64,000 nucleotides of DNA from Planctomycetota bacterium (GCA_022705325.1 JAKJER010000007.1:1-64000), one strand, 5' to 3'. Positions 7,684-16,989 are shown, counted from the stretch's first letter. Numbers and translations are program-made. The notes: generated from the sequence alone by a model not told the origin.

Positions 7684-9102
7684 ATGACCACTTCCATCCG
7701 CCTCAGAATGATCCTCGCAATGGACCTGCTGGTCGTGGCGGTTGGGGTGGTTGTGGGCGTGCTGGCGATCCGCTCGGCCGGACGGGAGATCGAGCGGAAG
7801 CTCGTGCTGGAGGCGGTCTCGAACGCCGCGTCCCTCATCCGCGAAAGCAATCTGCCGCTGGCCAGCGACGCCCTGCTGCAACGCGTGGGACGGGTGCTGG
7901 GAGCGGAAGTGGCTTCGGGCCCGGTTGACGCCGCCCGGATCGACGCCTCCAGCCTGGACTCCACCCGCCGCCACCAGTTGGAAGTGGCGTTGGCCCACAA
8001 GAGTCCGCCGGTCGACGTGAGCCTGGCCGGAAAGAGCTACCGCATCGCCTCGACCGTTGTCTCCACGCGGGCCGGCGCCCACGCCGTGCCGAACAGCCGC
8101 CTCTACGTGCTGGTCGCCCAGGAACGAATCGACGCCGCCACCCGCACCGCCGCACGGGACATCGCCCTGGCCACGCTGGGGGCGATTGCGGCGGCCACGG
8201 TGCTGGCGGTGGTTCTGTCGTTCACCATCTCCAGGCCCATCACTCGCCTGGCGCAACGAATGGATGAACTGGCCCGCCAGACGCAGGCGGCGCCGATGGG
8301 GGCCGACGCGCCGCCGGCCAACGCCGCCGCCGCCGTCGGGCGGCACAGTCCGGCCGAACTGGCTCACCTGGCCCGCTCGTTCGATCGCCTCATGGGCCAA
8401 CTCGCCCAGGCCCGCGGCGAGATCGCCCGCTCGGCCGGCCTGGCCTCGCTGGGCAAGCTGGCGGCCAGCGTCGCCCACGAGTTGCGAAATCCCCTCAGCG
8501 GCATCCGCATGAACGCGCAGGTGCTGGCCGAGGAACAGCAGCGCAGCGACCGGCCGGACCCCAGCGTGGACCTGATCATCCGCGAGATCGACCGGATCGA
8601 CCTGTACCTTCAGGAGATGCTGGCGTTGGCGGCGTCGGGGCGGACGGAGGCGCCCGCGACGACGGGTTCGCCCGTGCGTCTGGACGAGTTGGCCGACGCG
8701 GTGGTCGAGTTGGTCGCCGGGCGGGCGCGCCACGCTGGCGTCGAGATCGAACGCTCATACGATCCGTCGGCCCCGCCCGCGCTGGCCGACGCCAATCGCA
8801 TCCGCCAAGTCGTGCTCAACCTGCTGCTCAACGCCCTGGAGGCCACCCCGCGCGGGGGCCGCGTCACGCTGGCGGTGGAGCCGTGCGGGCAGGCCGCCGT
8901 CCGCTTCAGCGTCCGCGACAGCGGCGGCGGCGTACGGGAGGGGCTGGATGTATTCGAGCCCTTCGTGAGCACTCGTGAAGAAGGCGCGGGGCTGGGGCTG
9001 TACATCTGCCGCCAGATCGTGCAGGCCGGCGGCGGGCGCATCGGGTACGACTCGACGCCCGCCGGCGCCACGTTCTGGATCGAACTGCCACGGGAGGCGT
9101 AA
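7684..9102 (+). CDS. Membrane sensor histidine kinase (orphan)
   Basis: A 472-residue two-component sensor kinase. It has a transmembrane helix at about residues 8-30, a periplasmic sensor region of about 130 residues, a second helix at about 158-182, a HAMP-like linker, then the H-box (SVAHELRNPLSG, phospho-acceptor His near residue 265). The ATPase domain shows the N-box LNLLLNALEATPRGG, the G1-type SVRDSGGGV and the G2-type GAGLGLYICRQIV. ATG 7684 is chosen because the in-frame upstream stretch is encoded by simple repeats. No response regulator lies beside it, so its partner is elsewhere. The signal sensed is unknown. The gene follows the LPS cluster after a repeat-filled gap. Confidence 0.92.
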   Translation: MTTSIRLRMILAMDLLVVAVGVVVGVLAIRSAGREIERKLVLEAVSNAASLIRESNLPLASDALLQRVGRVLGAEVASGPVDAARIDASSLDSTRRHQLEVALAHKSPPVDVSLAGKSYRIASTVVSTRAGAHAVPNSRLYVLVAQERIDAATRTAARDIALATLGAIAAATVLAVVLSFTISRPITRLAQRMDELARQTQAAPMGADAPPANAAAAVGRHSPAELAHLARSFDRLMGQLAQARGEIARSAGLASLGKLAASVAHELRNPLSGIRMNAQVLAEEQQRSDRPDPSVDLIIREIDRIDLYLQEMLALAASGRTEAPATTGSPVRLDELADAVVELVAGRARHAGVEIERSYDPSAPPALADANRIRQVVLNLLLNALEATPRGGRVTLAVEPCGQAAVRFSVRDSGGGVREGLDVFEPFVSTREEGAGLGLYICRQIVQAGGGRIGYDSTPAGATFWIELPREA

Positions 9103-9107
9103 ACGAG

Positions 9108-9153
9108 AGCGTCCTCGCCGCATCGGCACTGGGCCTGACGCGACGAGGACGCT
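9108..9153 (+). terminator. Hairpin after the histidine kinase gene
   Basis: Perfect 10-base inverted repeat AGCGTCCTCG / CGAGGACGCT separated by 26 bases, starting 5 bases after the stop codon. A second inverted repeat, AATCCCGCC / GGCGGGATT (9160-9201), overlaps the stop of the convergent gene and can serve the minus strand. The T-tracts are weak. Confidence 0.6.
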
Positions 9154-9199
9154 TGCCTCAATCCCGCCCCGCGGGCGGGTCGTTCCAAACGAGGCGGGA

Positions 9200-9592
9200 T
9201 TATTGGTTCTTCTTGGGCTTCTTGGGCTTGTTCTCGTCCTTGCCCTTCTTCTCGCCCTTGGGCATGACCTGGACGGTCATCGCGGTATTGTTGGCCGACG
9301 TGACCTTGGCCATCAGGCCGGTCTCGACCTTGCTCCAGTCGGTCGTTTCTTCGTTGTTGACCATCAGCTTGGTCGTGGTGGTGATGGTGATCTCCTTCTC
9401 GACCTTCTGTCCGCCCTCTTTGGTGGCCAGGACGAGCTTGCCGTCCTTGCCCGTCTCGGGAGCGGTCACCGAAACCACCTTGCCCACCAGGGGCTTCTCG
9501 CCCTTCTTGGGCTTGTCGCCTTTGGCCGCGAAGGCCGGGGCCACCAGGCCCATTACCGCCACTACCGCCAGCACCTTCATCATCTTCGTCAT
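9200..9592 (-). CDS. Small secreted protein, basic C terminus
   Basis: A 130-residue protein with a clear signal peptide (MMKVLAVVAVMGLVAPAFA, cleavage after AFA). A small beta-rich domain follows (VGKVVSVTAP..., with many Thr and Val) and then a Lys-rich tail (KGKDENKPKKPKKNQ). Not recognised by family. It is a clear paralogue of the next upstream gene: same signal peptide wording (KVLAVVAVM), a KGDKPK stretch after cleavage, then V.GKVV-type strands. Both are preceded by a similar GGAGAGAGAA leader just before the ATG. Probably periplasmic; function unknown. Confidence 0.8.
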   Translation of the reverse strand: MTKMMKVLAVVAVMGLVAPAFAAKGDKPKKGEKPLVGKVVSVTAPETGKDGKLVLATKEGGQKVEKEITITTTTKLMVNNEETTDWSKVETGLMAKVTSANNTAMTVQVMPKGEKKGKDENKPKKPKKNQ

Positions 9593-9792
9593 GGTTCTCT
9601 CTCCGGCGATCCTGTCCGATCGCGCTCATCCGGTCCGTCCCGCCGCGACCATCGCGGGCGGCTGCGGGCCATTTACGCCGCCATGATGACGAAGCGATGA
9701 TGAGAATACCGTGAATAAAAAAAGAACCGCAGGCGATCCCCGTTCGCCTGCGATTCCGTGCAGCCAATGCTGTACCAGCCGCTCGAGAAGAC

Positions 9793-10155
9793 TTAGTTCT
9801 TCTCTTTGGGCTTCTTGTGCTCGGGGGCCTTGGTCATGACGGCGATGCGGGTGGCGACCCCGTCGGTGCACCAGGCCGCGGCGCGCTTGCCGACCAGGTC
9901 CTTCAGGGCGGCCAGGTCCTTGGCCTCGCGGTCAACGGAGATCTTGGTGTCGGCAGTCACCTTCACCTCGACGGGCTTCTCCTCGCCATCCTTCTTCATG
10001 GCGATGGTGACGCTGCTCTCGCCGACCGCCTTCAGCACGCCGTACACGCTGGGTCGCTCGCCCTTGCCCTTGGGCTTGTCGCCTTCGGCGCCGAAGGCCG
10101 GGACCACGAACGCCATGACCGCCACCACTGCCAGCACCTTCGCCAACGTCTGCAT
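9793..10155 (-). CDS. Small secreted protein, paralogue of the 9200-9592 gene
   Basis: 120 residues starting at ATG 10155 (signal peptide LAKVLAVVAVMAFVVPAFG). The longer open frame upstream adds a charged leader before the signal peptide and is rejected. The mature part begins with a charged GDKPKGKGERP stretch, then SVYGVLKAVGESSVTIAMKK and VKVTADTKISVD, predicted beta strands of a small barrel-like domain, and ends in a basic tail (HKKPKEKN). It shares the GGGAGAGAGAA leader and overall plan with the next gene downstream, about 200 bases away. The 200-base gap may hold a separate promoter. Function unknown. Confidence 0.8.
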   Translation of the reverse strand: MQTLAKVLAVVAVMAFVVPAFGAEGDKPKGKGERPSVYGVLKAVGESSVTIAMKKDGEEKPVEVKVTADTKISVDREAKDLAALKDLVGKRAAAWCTDGVATRIAVMTKAPEHKKPKEKN

Positions 10156-10308
10156 GATTCTCTCTCCCTGCGACCGCCGTGGCGGTTCGCAAAAACCGAA
10201 CCGGCCGAAAGGCTGCGCCACTCGCAGCCCGTGGGGGCCCGTTCCAGTGCCTCTATGCTAAATAACGTCGATGAGAAAGGCGTGAGAAGATCGAGGAATC
10301 GAGCAGAC

Positions 10309-10857
10309 TTACAGGCGGGTCAGGGCGGCCAGGATCTCGTCCACGATCTGCTCCTGGCTCTTTCCGTCGCACGGGACGGTGAATTGGGCCCATCGCTGAT
10401 AGAGGGGCTGGCGCTGACGGTAGAGGTCGTCCAGGCCCATGCCCGCCGGCAGGACCACCCCGCGAACGCTCAGGTTGCTCAGGCGGGCCGCCAGCAGGTC
10501 CAGGGGCAGGTCCAGGTGGACGATCGTCCCGCAGGAGCGGAGGTGGAGCATGGCCGGTTCGCTGTAGACCACGCTGCCGCCGGTGGCGATGACACTGGCG
10601 GCGGTCTCCAGCGAGAGGACGTACGCTTCCTCGATGCGGCAGAAGCTGTCCAAGCCCTCGCTGTCGAGAATGGCCTGAAGGGTGCGACTCTCGTGGGACT
10701 GTATGTAGACGTCCGTGTCCAGGAAATTGAGCCCGGCCGCCTTGGCCAGCAGGACGCCCACGGTGCTCTTGCCCACGCCGGGCATGCCCACCAGGACGAT
10801 GTTGCCCTCCTGTCCGGAAGGGGGGACGGGGCCAGTCTTGTTCGTGTGTTCGATCAT
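10309..10857 (-). CDS. aroK: Shikimate kinase-like protein (atypical branch)
   Basis: 182 residues of the shikimate kinase fold: P-loop GMPGVGKSTVG, shikimate-site DTDVYI, Arg in SFCRIEE, then IATGGSVVYSE, and QRQPLYQRWA near the C terminus. The normal GGG loop is GGS, and the lid region (SNLSVRGVVLPAGMGLDD) lacks the usual RPLL wording. A similar sub-branch exists in other phyla and is annotated as shikimate kinase (recollection). ATG 10857 is used; it sits one base after the stop of the preceding membrane-protein gene. An alternative ATG at 10884 would overlap it. DAHP synthase lies two genes upstream, supporting an aromatic amino acid role. Confidence 0.8.
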   Translation of the reverse strand: MIEHTNKTGPVPPSGQEGNIVLVGMPGVGKSTVGVLLAKAAGLNFLDTDVYIQSHESRTLQAILDSEGLDSFCRIEEAYVLSLETAASVIATGGSVVYSEPAMLHLRSCGTIVHLDLPLDLLAARLSNLSVRGVVLPAGMGLDDLYRQRQPLYQRWAQFTVPCDGKSQEQIVDEILAALTRL

Positions 10858-10858
10858 G

Positions 10859-11230
10859 TCAGGCGAAGAGACTCGCAAAGGCACGCAGCCAGATCATGTA
10901 CCCGAGTGCCAGCACCAGCACGAGCAGCCAGGCGATCTTGCCGTAGTGGCCGATCGGCCAGAACCGTTGGGACGGGGCCCAGAAGTAATGGCAGTGGAGG
11001 ACCATGCCGGCCGCCGCCGCCATCACCCCGCCGGCCCGACCGTCCAGGCGCAGGACGAAGAGAAGCCGGACGCTCTCGGGGTTGAAGATCATGTAGCCCC
11101 CGACCAGCACGACCAGGCCGGCGACGCCCACCCCGTACAGCCACCGCTTCACCGGGCCCACGGACGGCGCCTCGGCCAGGTGCTGCCCAGCCGTCACCAG
11201 GTCCTCGGGTTTGGTCGGCCTGTAGAACAT
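10859..11230 (-). CDS. Small membrane protein, three predicted helices
   Basis: 123 residues from ATG 11230. The N terminus is soluble (FYRPTKPEDLVTAGQHLAE), followed by three hydrophobic segments: VGVAGLVVLVGGYMIF, a Gly/Ala-rich segment around VMAAAAGMVLHCHYFW, and IAWLLVLVLALGYMIWL. I do not recognise a family. It lies between the DAHP synthase gene (37 bases upstream) and the shikimate-kinase-like gene (1 base downstream), so it is almost certainly co-transcribed with shikimate-pathway genes. Whether it relates to that pathway is unknown. Confidence 0.75.
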   Translation of the reverse strand: MFYRPTKPEDLVTAGQHLAEAPSVGPVKRWLYGVGVAGLVVLVGGYMIFNPESVRLLFVLRLDGRAGGVMAAAAGMVLHCHYFWAPSQRFWPIGHYGKIAWLLVLVLALGYMIWLRAFASLFA

Positions 11231-11267
11231 GCGGATGGGGATTGTAGCACATGTCCGCAGTCGGCGG

Positions 11268-12287
11268 TCAGACATCCCTGTCGATGGCCTGGGCGATTCG
11301 TTTGAGCACGGGCATCAGTTCGTACAGGGTGGCCGGGGTGATGGACTGGGCGCCGTCGCTGCTGGCGTGCTCGGGGTCGTTGTGGCATTCGAGGATGATC
11401 CCATCGGCGCCGGCGGCCACCGCGGCGCGGCACATGGCGGGCACGAGGTGGGCGTGCCCGGTGCCGTGGGAGGGGTCCACGACGACCGGCAGGTGCGTCT
11501 TGTCGTTCAACTCGGGCACCACCGCCAGGGGCAGGGTGTTGCGGACGTAGTCCTCGAAGGTGCGGATGCCCCGCTCGCACAGGATCACCTGCTCGTTGCC
11601 CGCGTTGATGATGTACTCGGCCGCCAGGAGGAACTCCTCCAGGGTGGCCGACAGCCCCCGCTTGAGCAGGACGGGCTTGTCGGCTTTGCCGACAGCCTCC
11701 AGCAGCGCATAGTTGTGCATGTTGCGGGCGCCGATCTGAAGCACGTCGCACAACTCGGATACCAGGGGGATCTGCTCGATGCTCATGACCTCGGTGAAGA
11801 CGGCCAGCCCGGTCCTGGCCCGGGCCTCGGCCAGCAGTTTCAGGCCCTCCTCGCGCAGGCCCTGGAAGGCGTAGGGGCTGGTGCGGGGCTTGAAGGCCCC
11901 GCCGCGCAGGCCGATGCAGCCGGCCTTCTGGGCGACGTCGGCGAGCAGGAGGATCTGCTCGCGGCTCTCGATGGAGCAAGGCCCGGCGATGATGCCGACC
12001 TGCCTGCCCCCCAGAGGGAACTGCCTGGGGCCCACGCGAATCTGCGTGCGCTCGCCGCGGACCTCGCGGCTGGCCATCTTGTAGGGGGCCAGCACGGGCA
12101 CGACGCGCTCGACCATCGAGGCGTTCTCGATGGCCGACTTGTCCACGTGACGCTTGTCGCCGATACAGGCGACGACGGTACGGTCGGTGCCGTGGATCAC
12201 GTGTTCCTTCAGGCCGAAATCCCGCACCAGGTCCACCACGTGCTGGACCTGATCCTCGCTGGCGCCGGGTTTCATGACAATGATCAT
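11268..12287 (-). CDS. aroF: 3-deoxy-7-phosphoheptulonate (DAHP) synthase
   Basis: First enzyme of the shikimate pathway, condensing phosphoenolpyruvate with erythrose 4-phosphate. 339 residues from ATG 12287. An N-terminal ferredoxin/ACT-like domain of about 70 residues ([14 protein letters not shown]) precedes the catalytic barrel, the arrangement of the type I-beta enzymes of the Thermotoga kind. Barrel motifs are GPCSIES, the [18 protein letters not shown] signature, the KRG of LLKRGLSAT and the metal-site DPSHGTG. The N-terminal domain usually mediates feedback inhibition by Tyr or Phe in this group. It is followed by a small membrane protein and the aroK-like gene. Confidence 0.93.
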   Translation of the reverse strand: MIIVMKPGASEDQVQHVVDLVRDFGLKEHVIHGTDRTVVACIGDKRHVDKSAIENASMVERVVPVLAPYKMASREVRGERTQIRVGPRQFPLGGRQVGIIAGPCSIESREQILLLADVAQKAGCIGLRGGAFKPRTSPYAFQGLREEGLKLLAEARARTGLAVFTEVMSIEQIPLVSELCDVLQIGARNMHNYALLEAVGKADKPVLLKRGLSATLEEFLLAAEYIINAGNEQVILCERGIRTFEDYVRNTLPLAVVPELNDKTHLPVVVDPSHGTGHAHLVPAMCRAAVAAGADGIILECHNDPEHASSDGAQSITPATLYELMPVLKRIAQAIDRDV

Positions 12288-12432
12288 CTGCGTATCCTTC
12301 CACTCCACTGTATGCAGCACGGAGCAGGCGGGGGATTCGGAATTGTCTCTGCCAGGACCAACGCCCACGCAGAGCCTCCCGTCGCGGCGGGCAGGTCCGG
12401 GGTCACCGGGTCTTCACGCTTCGCGGGCGGGA

Positions 12433-12897
12433 TTATTTCTCGAGGCCCAGGCCCTTGTAGCGGTCGTCGATCTTCTTCTGGAGACTGTCAATGGTGCGGG
12501 CGGGCGTGGAAGGGGGCTCGGCGACAGGCGGCGCGGGCCTGGCGGGGGCGTCCCTGGCCGGGGCGGTGGCCGGCTGGGTCGTCGGTTGGCTCGCGGCTGC
12601 GGGGGGCTGGGCCCCGATCTGCTTGTTCTGCTCCTGGATCTGCGCCTCGACGTCCCGCTTGATCTTCTCGACCTGGTCCACGCGGGACTGGGCGGTCCGG
12701 TTGATCTCGTCCACCTGGCGCTTGACCTGCTCCAGCGTGGTCTTGGCCTGCTGCTGGGATGACTGGGAGCCGGAGATGGATACGGTGGCGATGCTGGAAT
12801 ACATCCACATGCCGATCGCCACCACGATCAGCAAAGCCAGCAGGCCAAGGCCTGCTCCCCAGGCGGGCGTCGAGCCTTTGCGTTGCACGTGTTTCAT
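12433..12897 (-). CDS. Membrane-anchored coiled-coil protein
   Basis: 154 residues from ATG 12897. There is one N-terminal transmembrane helix (LGLLALLIVVAIGMWMY), then a predicted coiled coil (QQQAKTTLEQVKRQVDEI and on to about residue 92). A Pro/Ala/Thr linker (ASQPTTQPATAPARDAPARP) follows, then a short terminal helix (SLQKKIDDRYKGLGLEK). No family recognised. It lies 55 bases downstream of serS on the same strand, so co-transcription is plausible. Similar single-helix coiled-coil proteins occur at 30257-31760, but I see no specific similarity. Confidence 0.75.
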   Translation of the reverse strand: MKHVQRKGSTPAWGAGLGLLALLIVVAIGMWMYSSIATVSISGSQSSQQQAKTTLEQVKRQVDEINRTAQSRVDQVEKIKRDVEAQIQEQNKQIGAQPPAAASQPTTQPATAPARDAPARPAPPVAEPPSTPARTIDSLQKKIDDRYKGLGLEK

Positions 12898-12952
12898 TGT
12901 GCATCCCTTTCCCGGCATGGTCGGGCGTTGTGCGGCGCCGCCCGGCCGGTCG

Positions 12953-14227
12953 TTACGCGCGCTTCTCGATCCGCTCCATGCCGTTCATGTACGGCCTGAG
13001 GGCTTTCGGGATTGTAACACTTCCGTCGGCGTTCTGATAGAGTTCCAGCACGGGGACGAGGACTCGAGGGCTGGCGATGACGGTGTTGTTGAGCGTGTGC
13101 ACGTAGTGCATCCGCCCGGACTCGTCGCGGTAGCGGATGTTCAGGCGGCGGGCCTGGAACTCGTGGAACCGGCTGGCCGAGTGGGTCTCGCCGTAGCCGT
13201 TGCGGCTGGGCATCCAGGTCTCGATGTCGTACTTCTGGATCTGGCCCTGCCCCAGGTCGCCGGTGCAGACGTTGACGACGCGGTAAGGCAGTTCCAGGGC
13301 CCGAAGCACGTCCTCGGCGTTGCGGAGGATCTCCTGGTGGTGGGCGATGGAGGTCTGCTCGTCGTTGCGGCACAGGATGACCTGCTCGACCTTGTCGAAG
13401 TAGTGGATGCGGTAGAGCCCGTAGGTGTCCTTGCCGGCCGCCCCCGCCTCCCGCCGGAAACACGTGGACAGGGCGACGTACTTGCGGGGCAGGTCCTCGA
13501 AAGACAGCACCTCGTCGGTGTGGTAGGCCGTTACGGGCACTTCGGCTGTGCCCACCAGGCTCATCTGGTCGCGCTCGGCCAGGTAGGCCTGATCGCGCCC
13601 GACGGGGAAGTAGCCCGTGCCGTACATGACCGATTCCTTGACCAGGACCGGGACGGTCATGAGGGTGAAACCCTTGGCGGTCATTTGGTCCAGGGCCAGG
13701 CGGAGGATCGCCTGGTGGAGCATGGCGCCGGCGCCCTTGAGGATGAAGTTCCGCGAGCCGGCCAGCTTGACCCCGCGGGGGATGTCAATAATGTCCAGGG
13801 CCTCGCCGAGCTGTACGTGATCCTTGGGCTCGAAGTCGAAGGTGGGGACCTGCCCCTCGACGCGGAGGACGACGTTCTCGGTGTCGTCCTTGCCCAGGGG
13901 GACCTCGGCAGCGGCCGGCTGGGCGACCAGGAGCATGAGTTCATCGAACTTGGGTTGGAGGCGGTCGATCAGATCGCCCAGTTCCTTGGCCCTCGTCTTG
14001 AACTGGGCCATCTCGGCGATGGCGGTGGCCTTGTCGTCGCCGGTGAGCTTGGCGATCTTCTTGCCCGCGGCGTTCTGGGCGGTGCGGGCGTCCTGGAGTT
14101 CGCGCTGGGCGTCCAGGATCTGGCTGTCGACCTCCAGCAGGGCAGGGATGTCGACCTTGATATTCTTGTTGCGGGCCGCGTCGATGAACTTCTGCGGTTC
14201 CGCACGGATCAGTCTGATGTCAATCAT
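12953..14227 (-). CDS. serS: Seryl-tRNA synthetase
   Basis: 424 residues, the normal length for the enzyme that charges tRNA-Ser (and tRNA-Sec if present). The N terminus MIDIRLIRAEPQKFIDAAR starts the two-helix tRNA-binding coiled coil (to about residue 110). The class II core follows, with motif 2 STCFRREAGAAGKDTYG and motif 3 region GYGETHSASRFHEFQARR. It is preceded on the same strand by the PDZ protein gene (125-base gap) and followed by a small membrane protein. Confidence 0.97.
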   Translation of the reverse strand: MIDIRLIRAEPQKFIDAARNKNIKVDIPALLEVDSQILDAQRELQDARTAQNAAGKKIAKLTGDDKATAIAEMAQFKTRAKELGDLIDRLQPKFDELMLLVAQPAAAEVPLGKDDTENVVLRVEGQVPTFDFEPKDHVQLGEALDIIDIPRGVKLAGSRNFILKGAGAMLHQAILRLALDQMTAKGFTLMTVPVLVKESVMYGTGYFPVGRDQAYLAERDQMSLVGTAEVPVTAYHTDEVLSFEDLPRKYVALSTCFRREAGAAGKDTYGLYRIHYFDKVEQVILCRNDEQTSIAHHQEILRNAEDVLRALELPYRVVNVCTGDLGQGQIQKYDIETWMPSRNGYGETHSASRFHEFQARRLNIRYRDESGRMHYVHTLNNTVIASPRVLVPVLELYQNADGSVTIPKALRPYMNGMERIEKRA

Positions 14228-14352
14228 GCCGAAAAGGCTACCTACGGGCGGCGGGGGAAATCAAGGGGATTATGCGTCCGGCCGTCAACCCGGCAGGCGC
14301 CCCGGCGGTTCGAACAGAACCGTTCCATGAGTCTCGCGATGGCGCGGGGCCC

Positions 14353-16905
14353 TCACCTGCTCGCCTGTCGCCGTTCGTAAACGGTCTGGACCGCGTAGCC
14401 CATGTGGACGTCGGCCAGGGCGAACGGGTCGTATTCGTCCGGGCCCCAGGCACAGTAGCCCTTGGTCGCCTGGGCCTTCAGGGTCGCCAGGTCGACCTCG
14501 TAGACCTTGCCGCCCTGCTGGGGCGGCAGGCCGGCGTAGAGCTTGTCCTTCTTCTCCGGTCGGGGCAGGATGACGACCGTGGCGTCGGCTGGGGCGCCGG
14601 CCAGATCCACCCGCTCGAGCTTGCCCGCCTTGTCGAGCGTCCACAATCCGCGATCGGTGGGGAGGTACAGGTACTTGGCGTCCGGCGAAAGCAGGGCGCG
14701 ATAGACGGCTGCCGGCTTGTCGTGTCCGCTTTGCGACCCGACCTGCCTGGACACGTCCAAGACCCGCCCGTCGTGGACATGGACGGCCAGCGCGAGGTTG
14801 CGGCCGAACTGGAAGCACTGCCAGGCGCCGGGTCCGGGCGAATGGGCCCACAACTCGCGCCCGGGGCCATCCGACGGGTACTTGTCAACCACGTGCCTCA
14901 GGGCGAGGTCCAGGCCGGGAGCGGCCTCGATCTTCTCCGCGGTCGGGCTGTCGCCGGCGCCGGCGTAGGTGGGCTGCCATCGCCCGGCCTGCTCGTCGAG
15001 CAGGTAGATCTGTCCGCGTCTCAGGCAAAGGGTCTCGCGGGCGGTGGCGAAGATGCGGTCGCCCTCGTCGGCCAGGTGGGCCTGGCCCGGCGCCAGGCCG
15101 GGGACGTCGCGAAGATGGCCCTCGGCGTCGATCAGGAAGGTCCGGCCGTCCCAGCGGACGGCCCACTGGCTGCCCGGATGTCGGGCCGGGTAGAGGTAGA
15201 ACGTTCCCTTGAGCTGGGCCCACTGGTCGCTCAGCCGGCCCTGGTTGGCGCTGAGGAAGTCGAGGGCCCGTCTCATGGCCTGGCGTTCAGCCTTGGCTGC
15301 GGCCTGGCTGCGGGGGTGGACGGCGGGGGGATCGTCCTCGTCGTCGCTGGGGGGCGGAGAGGCCCGCTCGGCCCGATCCAGCGCGATTCGGGCCTGGGCG
15401 AACAGGGCGTGTCGCAGGAGGAAGCGGGTGTGGAGGGCCTCGACCTCGGCGCCGCGGACAGCCTGGAGATTGAATGCCTGTGCCGTGCGGTCCCAGTCCT
15501 CGGCATGGCTGGAAGCGTTGAGGGACAACAGGTCCATCGTGTGCCGGACGAATGCCCGCCGCCCCGGATCGCTCAGCAGGTGGATGTCGCCGGCCTTTGC
15601 GACCAGGAATGGGGCCATCCGCGAGGCCACCGCGACATGGGAACGCCACTGGGGTGGGCCCGCCTCCAGCAGGGCGACGAAGCGGTCCAGGCCTGTGGAG
15701 TTGGGCAGGAGCCGGCTGACCTGGTCGTTCTGCCCGTCGGCGGCGGCCTCCGCCAGTGCCCACAAGCTCACGGCAGCCTGTTCGGCCGACGCGTTTCTTT
15801 CCACGTAGGCCAGAACGAGTTCCCATGCCACGTCGCAGGCGGCCTTTACGTCCAACCGGCGGACGGCGGCCTGGACGGCAAGCGAGGCAGAGTGCGTGTC
15901 CTTGCCGGAGGCAGCATAGTCCTTGACCGCCTGTTCCATCCGCCCTTCCCGCAGGGCCAGATACAGCGAGGCATAGTCGGGCCTGGCGCTGGCAGGACGC
16001 TTGATCTCCTTTGCCAATAACCAGTTACGTCCCCTGCCGACCAAGTGCGTGCGAAGCTGGTCGATCTGGCTCTCTCCGGCAGCCTGCGCCTTGATCTGTT
16101 CGAGAAGCACGGCTGTCTGCAGGGCCGACAGCGGGAGACCGAAGTGCGTCTCCAACAGGTTCATCTCGCTCTGATCGTGGAAGTACCAGTGGTTACGGAG
16201 GTGTCGCTCATATACCTCCATGGCCCGGGTGTGGTCCAGGCAGTACTCCGCCGCTCCGGCCAGGGCGACAAGGCCCCATGTGTCTTCCATGTCTTCCCGG
16301 GCGGCCTGGTCAAGGCGGGCGTAGGCCTCGTCGTAACGCCGGGAATGGAGGGCGGCGAAACCGGCGGACTGGTTTTCGCCTCCGTGGGTAAGATCCCAGT
16401 TGGTGGAATAGAAGCCGATCGTTCCGGGCGCGACGGCGACCTCGCGGAGCTTGCCGAACCGCCAGATCAGTAGCGTCCGATCGCTGGTGGCCCTCAGGAA
16501 GGGGATTTCCTCCTGCCCGGTGATGTCCCGGTCATTCATGCGTACAACCACATCCCCGGGCTGAAAACCCAAGCGTTCCGCTTGGGAATTAGGCTGAATC
16601 TTAACGATCATGGCCCCCCGGGTCAGCCAGCGGTAGCTGAGGATAAGCTCCCGCACGCGAGTCTGGATCTCGGGGTCGGCGTGGTTGCGATAGGGATAGA
16701 TCAGGTCGAGGATGCCGGGCCCCATCTGGTGCAGGCGTTCGTAGGCCTCCTGTCTGGATTTATAGTCGCTGGAGCCCATCTGCTCGACGAGCCTGTTGAT
16801 CTCGGCGGGCTGAGTTGTTCGGGAGGCCGAAGGCGGCGCGGGACGCGTCTGGGCGGCAAGCGTTGCCGCTAGTGCGATCAGCCAAAATGCCCCGGCCGGC
16901 CTCAT
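14353..16905 (-). CDS. Large secreted PDZ-domain protein
   Basis: 850 residues with a signal peptide (PAGAFWLIALAATLAAQ). Residues about 35-90 form a HEAT/ARM-like helical pair (SSDYKSRQEAYERLHQMGPG). Residues about 92-165 look like a PDZ domain: MIVKIQPNSQAERLGFQPGD, then VVVRMNDRDITGQEE. The middle is helical and TPR-like (repeated ARLDQAA, YEKHL-type elements). The last 250 or so residues have a beta-propeller flavour (YLYLPTDRGLWTLDKAGKL). No protease catalytic motif was found, so it is not an obvious HtrA or Ctp enzyme. A large periplasmic scaffold is the most that can be inferred. Upstream lies the structured region before the divergent nusA. Confidence 0.8.
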   Translation of the reverse strand: MRPAGAFWLIALAATLAAQTRPAPPSASRTTQPAEINRLVEQMGSSDYKSRQEAYERLHQMGPGILDLIYPYRNHADPEIQTRVRELILSYRWLTRGAMIVKIQPNSQAERLGFQPGDVVVRMNDRDITGQEEIPFLRATSDRTLLIWRFGKLREVAVAPGTIGFYSTNWDLTHGGENQSAGFAALHSRRYDEAYARLDQAAREDMEDTWGLVALAGAAEYCLDHTRAMEVYERHLRNHWYFHDQSEMNLLETHFGLPLSALQTAVLLEQIKAQAAGESQIDQLRTHLVGRGRNWLLAKEIKRPASARPDYASLYLALREGRMEQAVKDYAASGKDTHSASLAVQAAVRRLDVKAACDVAWELVLAYVERNASAEQAAVSLWALAEAAADGQNDQVSRLLPNSTGLDRFVALLEAGPPQWRSHVAVASRMAPFLVAKAGDIHLLSDPGRRAFVRHTMDLLSLNASSHAEDWDRTAQAFNLQAVRGAEVEALHTRFLLRHALFAQARIALDRAERASPPPSDDEDDPPAVHPRSQAAAKAERQAMRRALDFLSANQGRLSDQWAQLKGTFYLYPARHPGSQWAVRWDGRTFLIDAEGHLRDVPGLAPGQAHLADEGDRIFATARETLCLRRGQIYLLDEQAGRWQPTYAGAGDSPTAEKIEAAPGLDLALRHVVDKYPSDGPGRELWAHSPGPGAWQCFQFGRNLALAVHVHDGRVLDVSRQVGSQSGHDKPAAVYRALLSPDAKYLYLPTDRGLWTLDKAGKLERVDLAGAPADATVVILPRPEKKDKLYAGLPPQQGGKVYEVDLATLKAQATKGYCAWGPDEYDPFALADVHMGYAVQTVYERRQASR

Positions 16906-16955
16906 GCGATTAACCAGTTTACCGCAGGAGGTGGTCAGAGAGGTATGTTTTTTCG

Positions 16956-16983
16956 TTGACTGGGGGGGTATCCCTACTATAGT
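16956..16983 (+). promoter_or_regulatory. Sigma70-like promoter upstream of nusA
   Basis: TTGACT (16956-16961) and TATAGT (16978-16983) separated by 16 bases, one of the best consensus matches in this GC-rich window. The expected transcription start is near 16990, giving a leader of about 490 bases to the nusA start codon. Confidence 0.7.
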
Positions 16984-16989
16984 CTTAGT

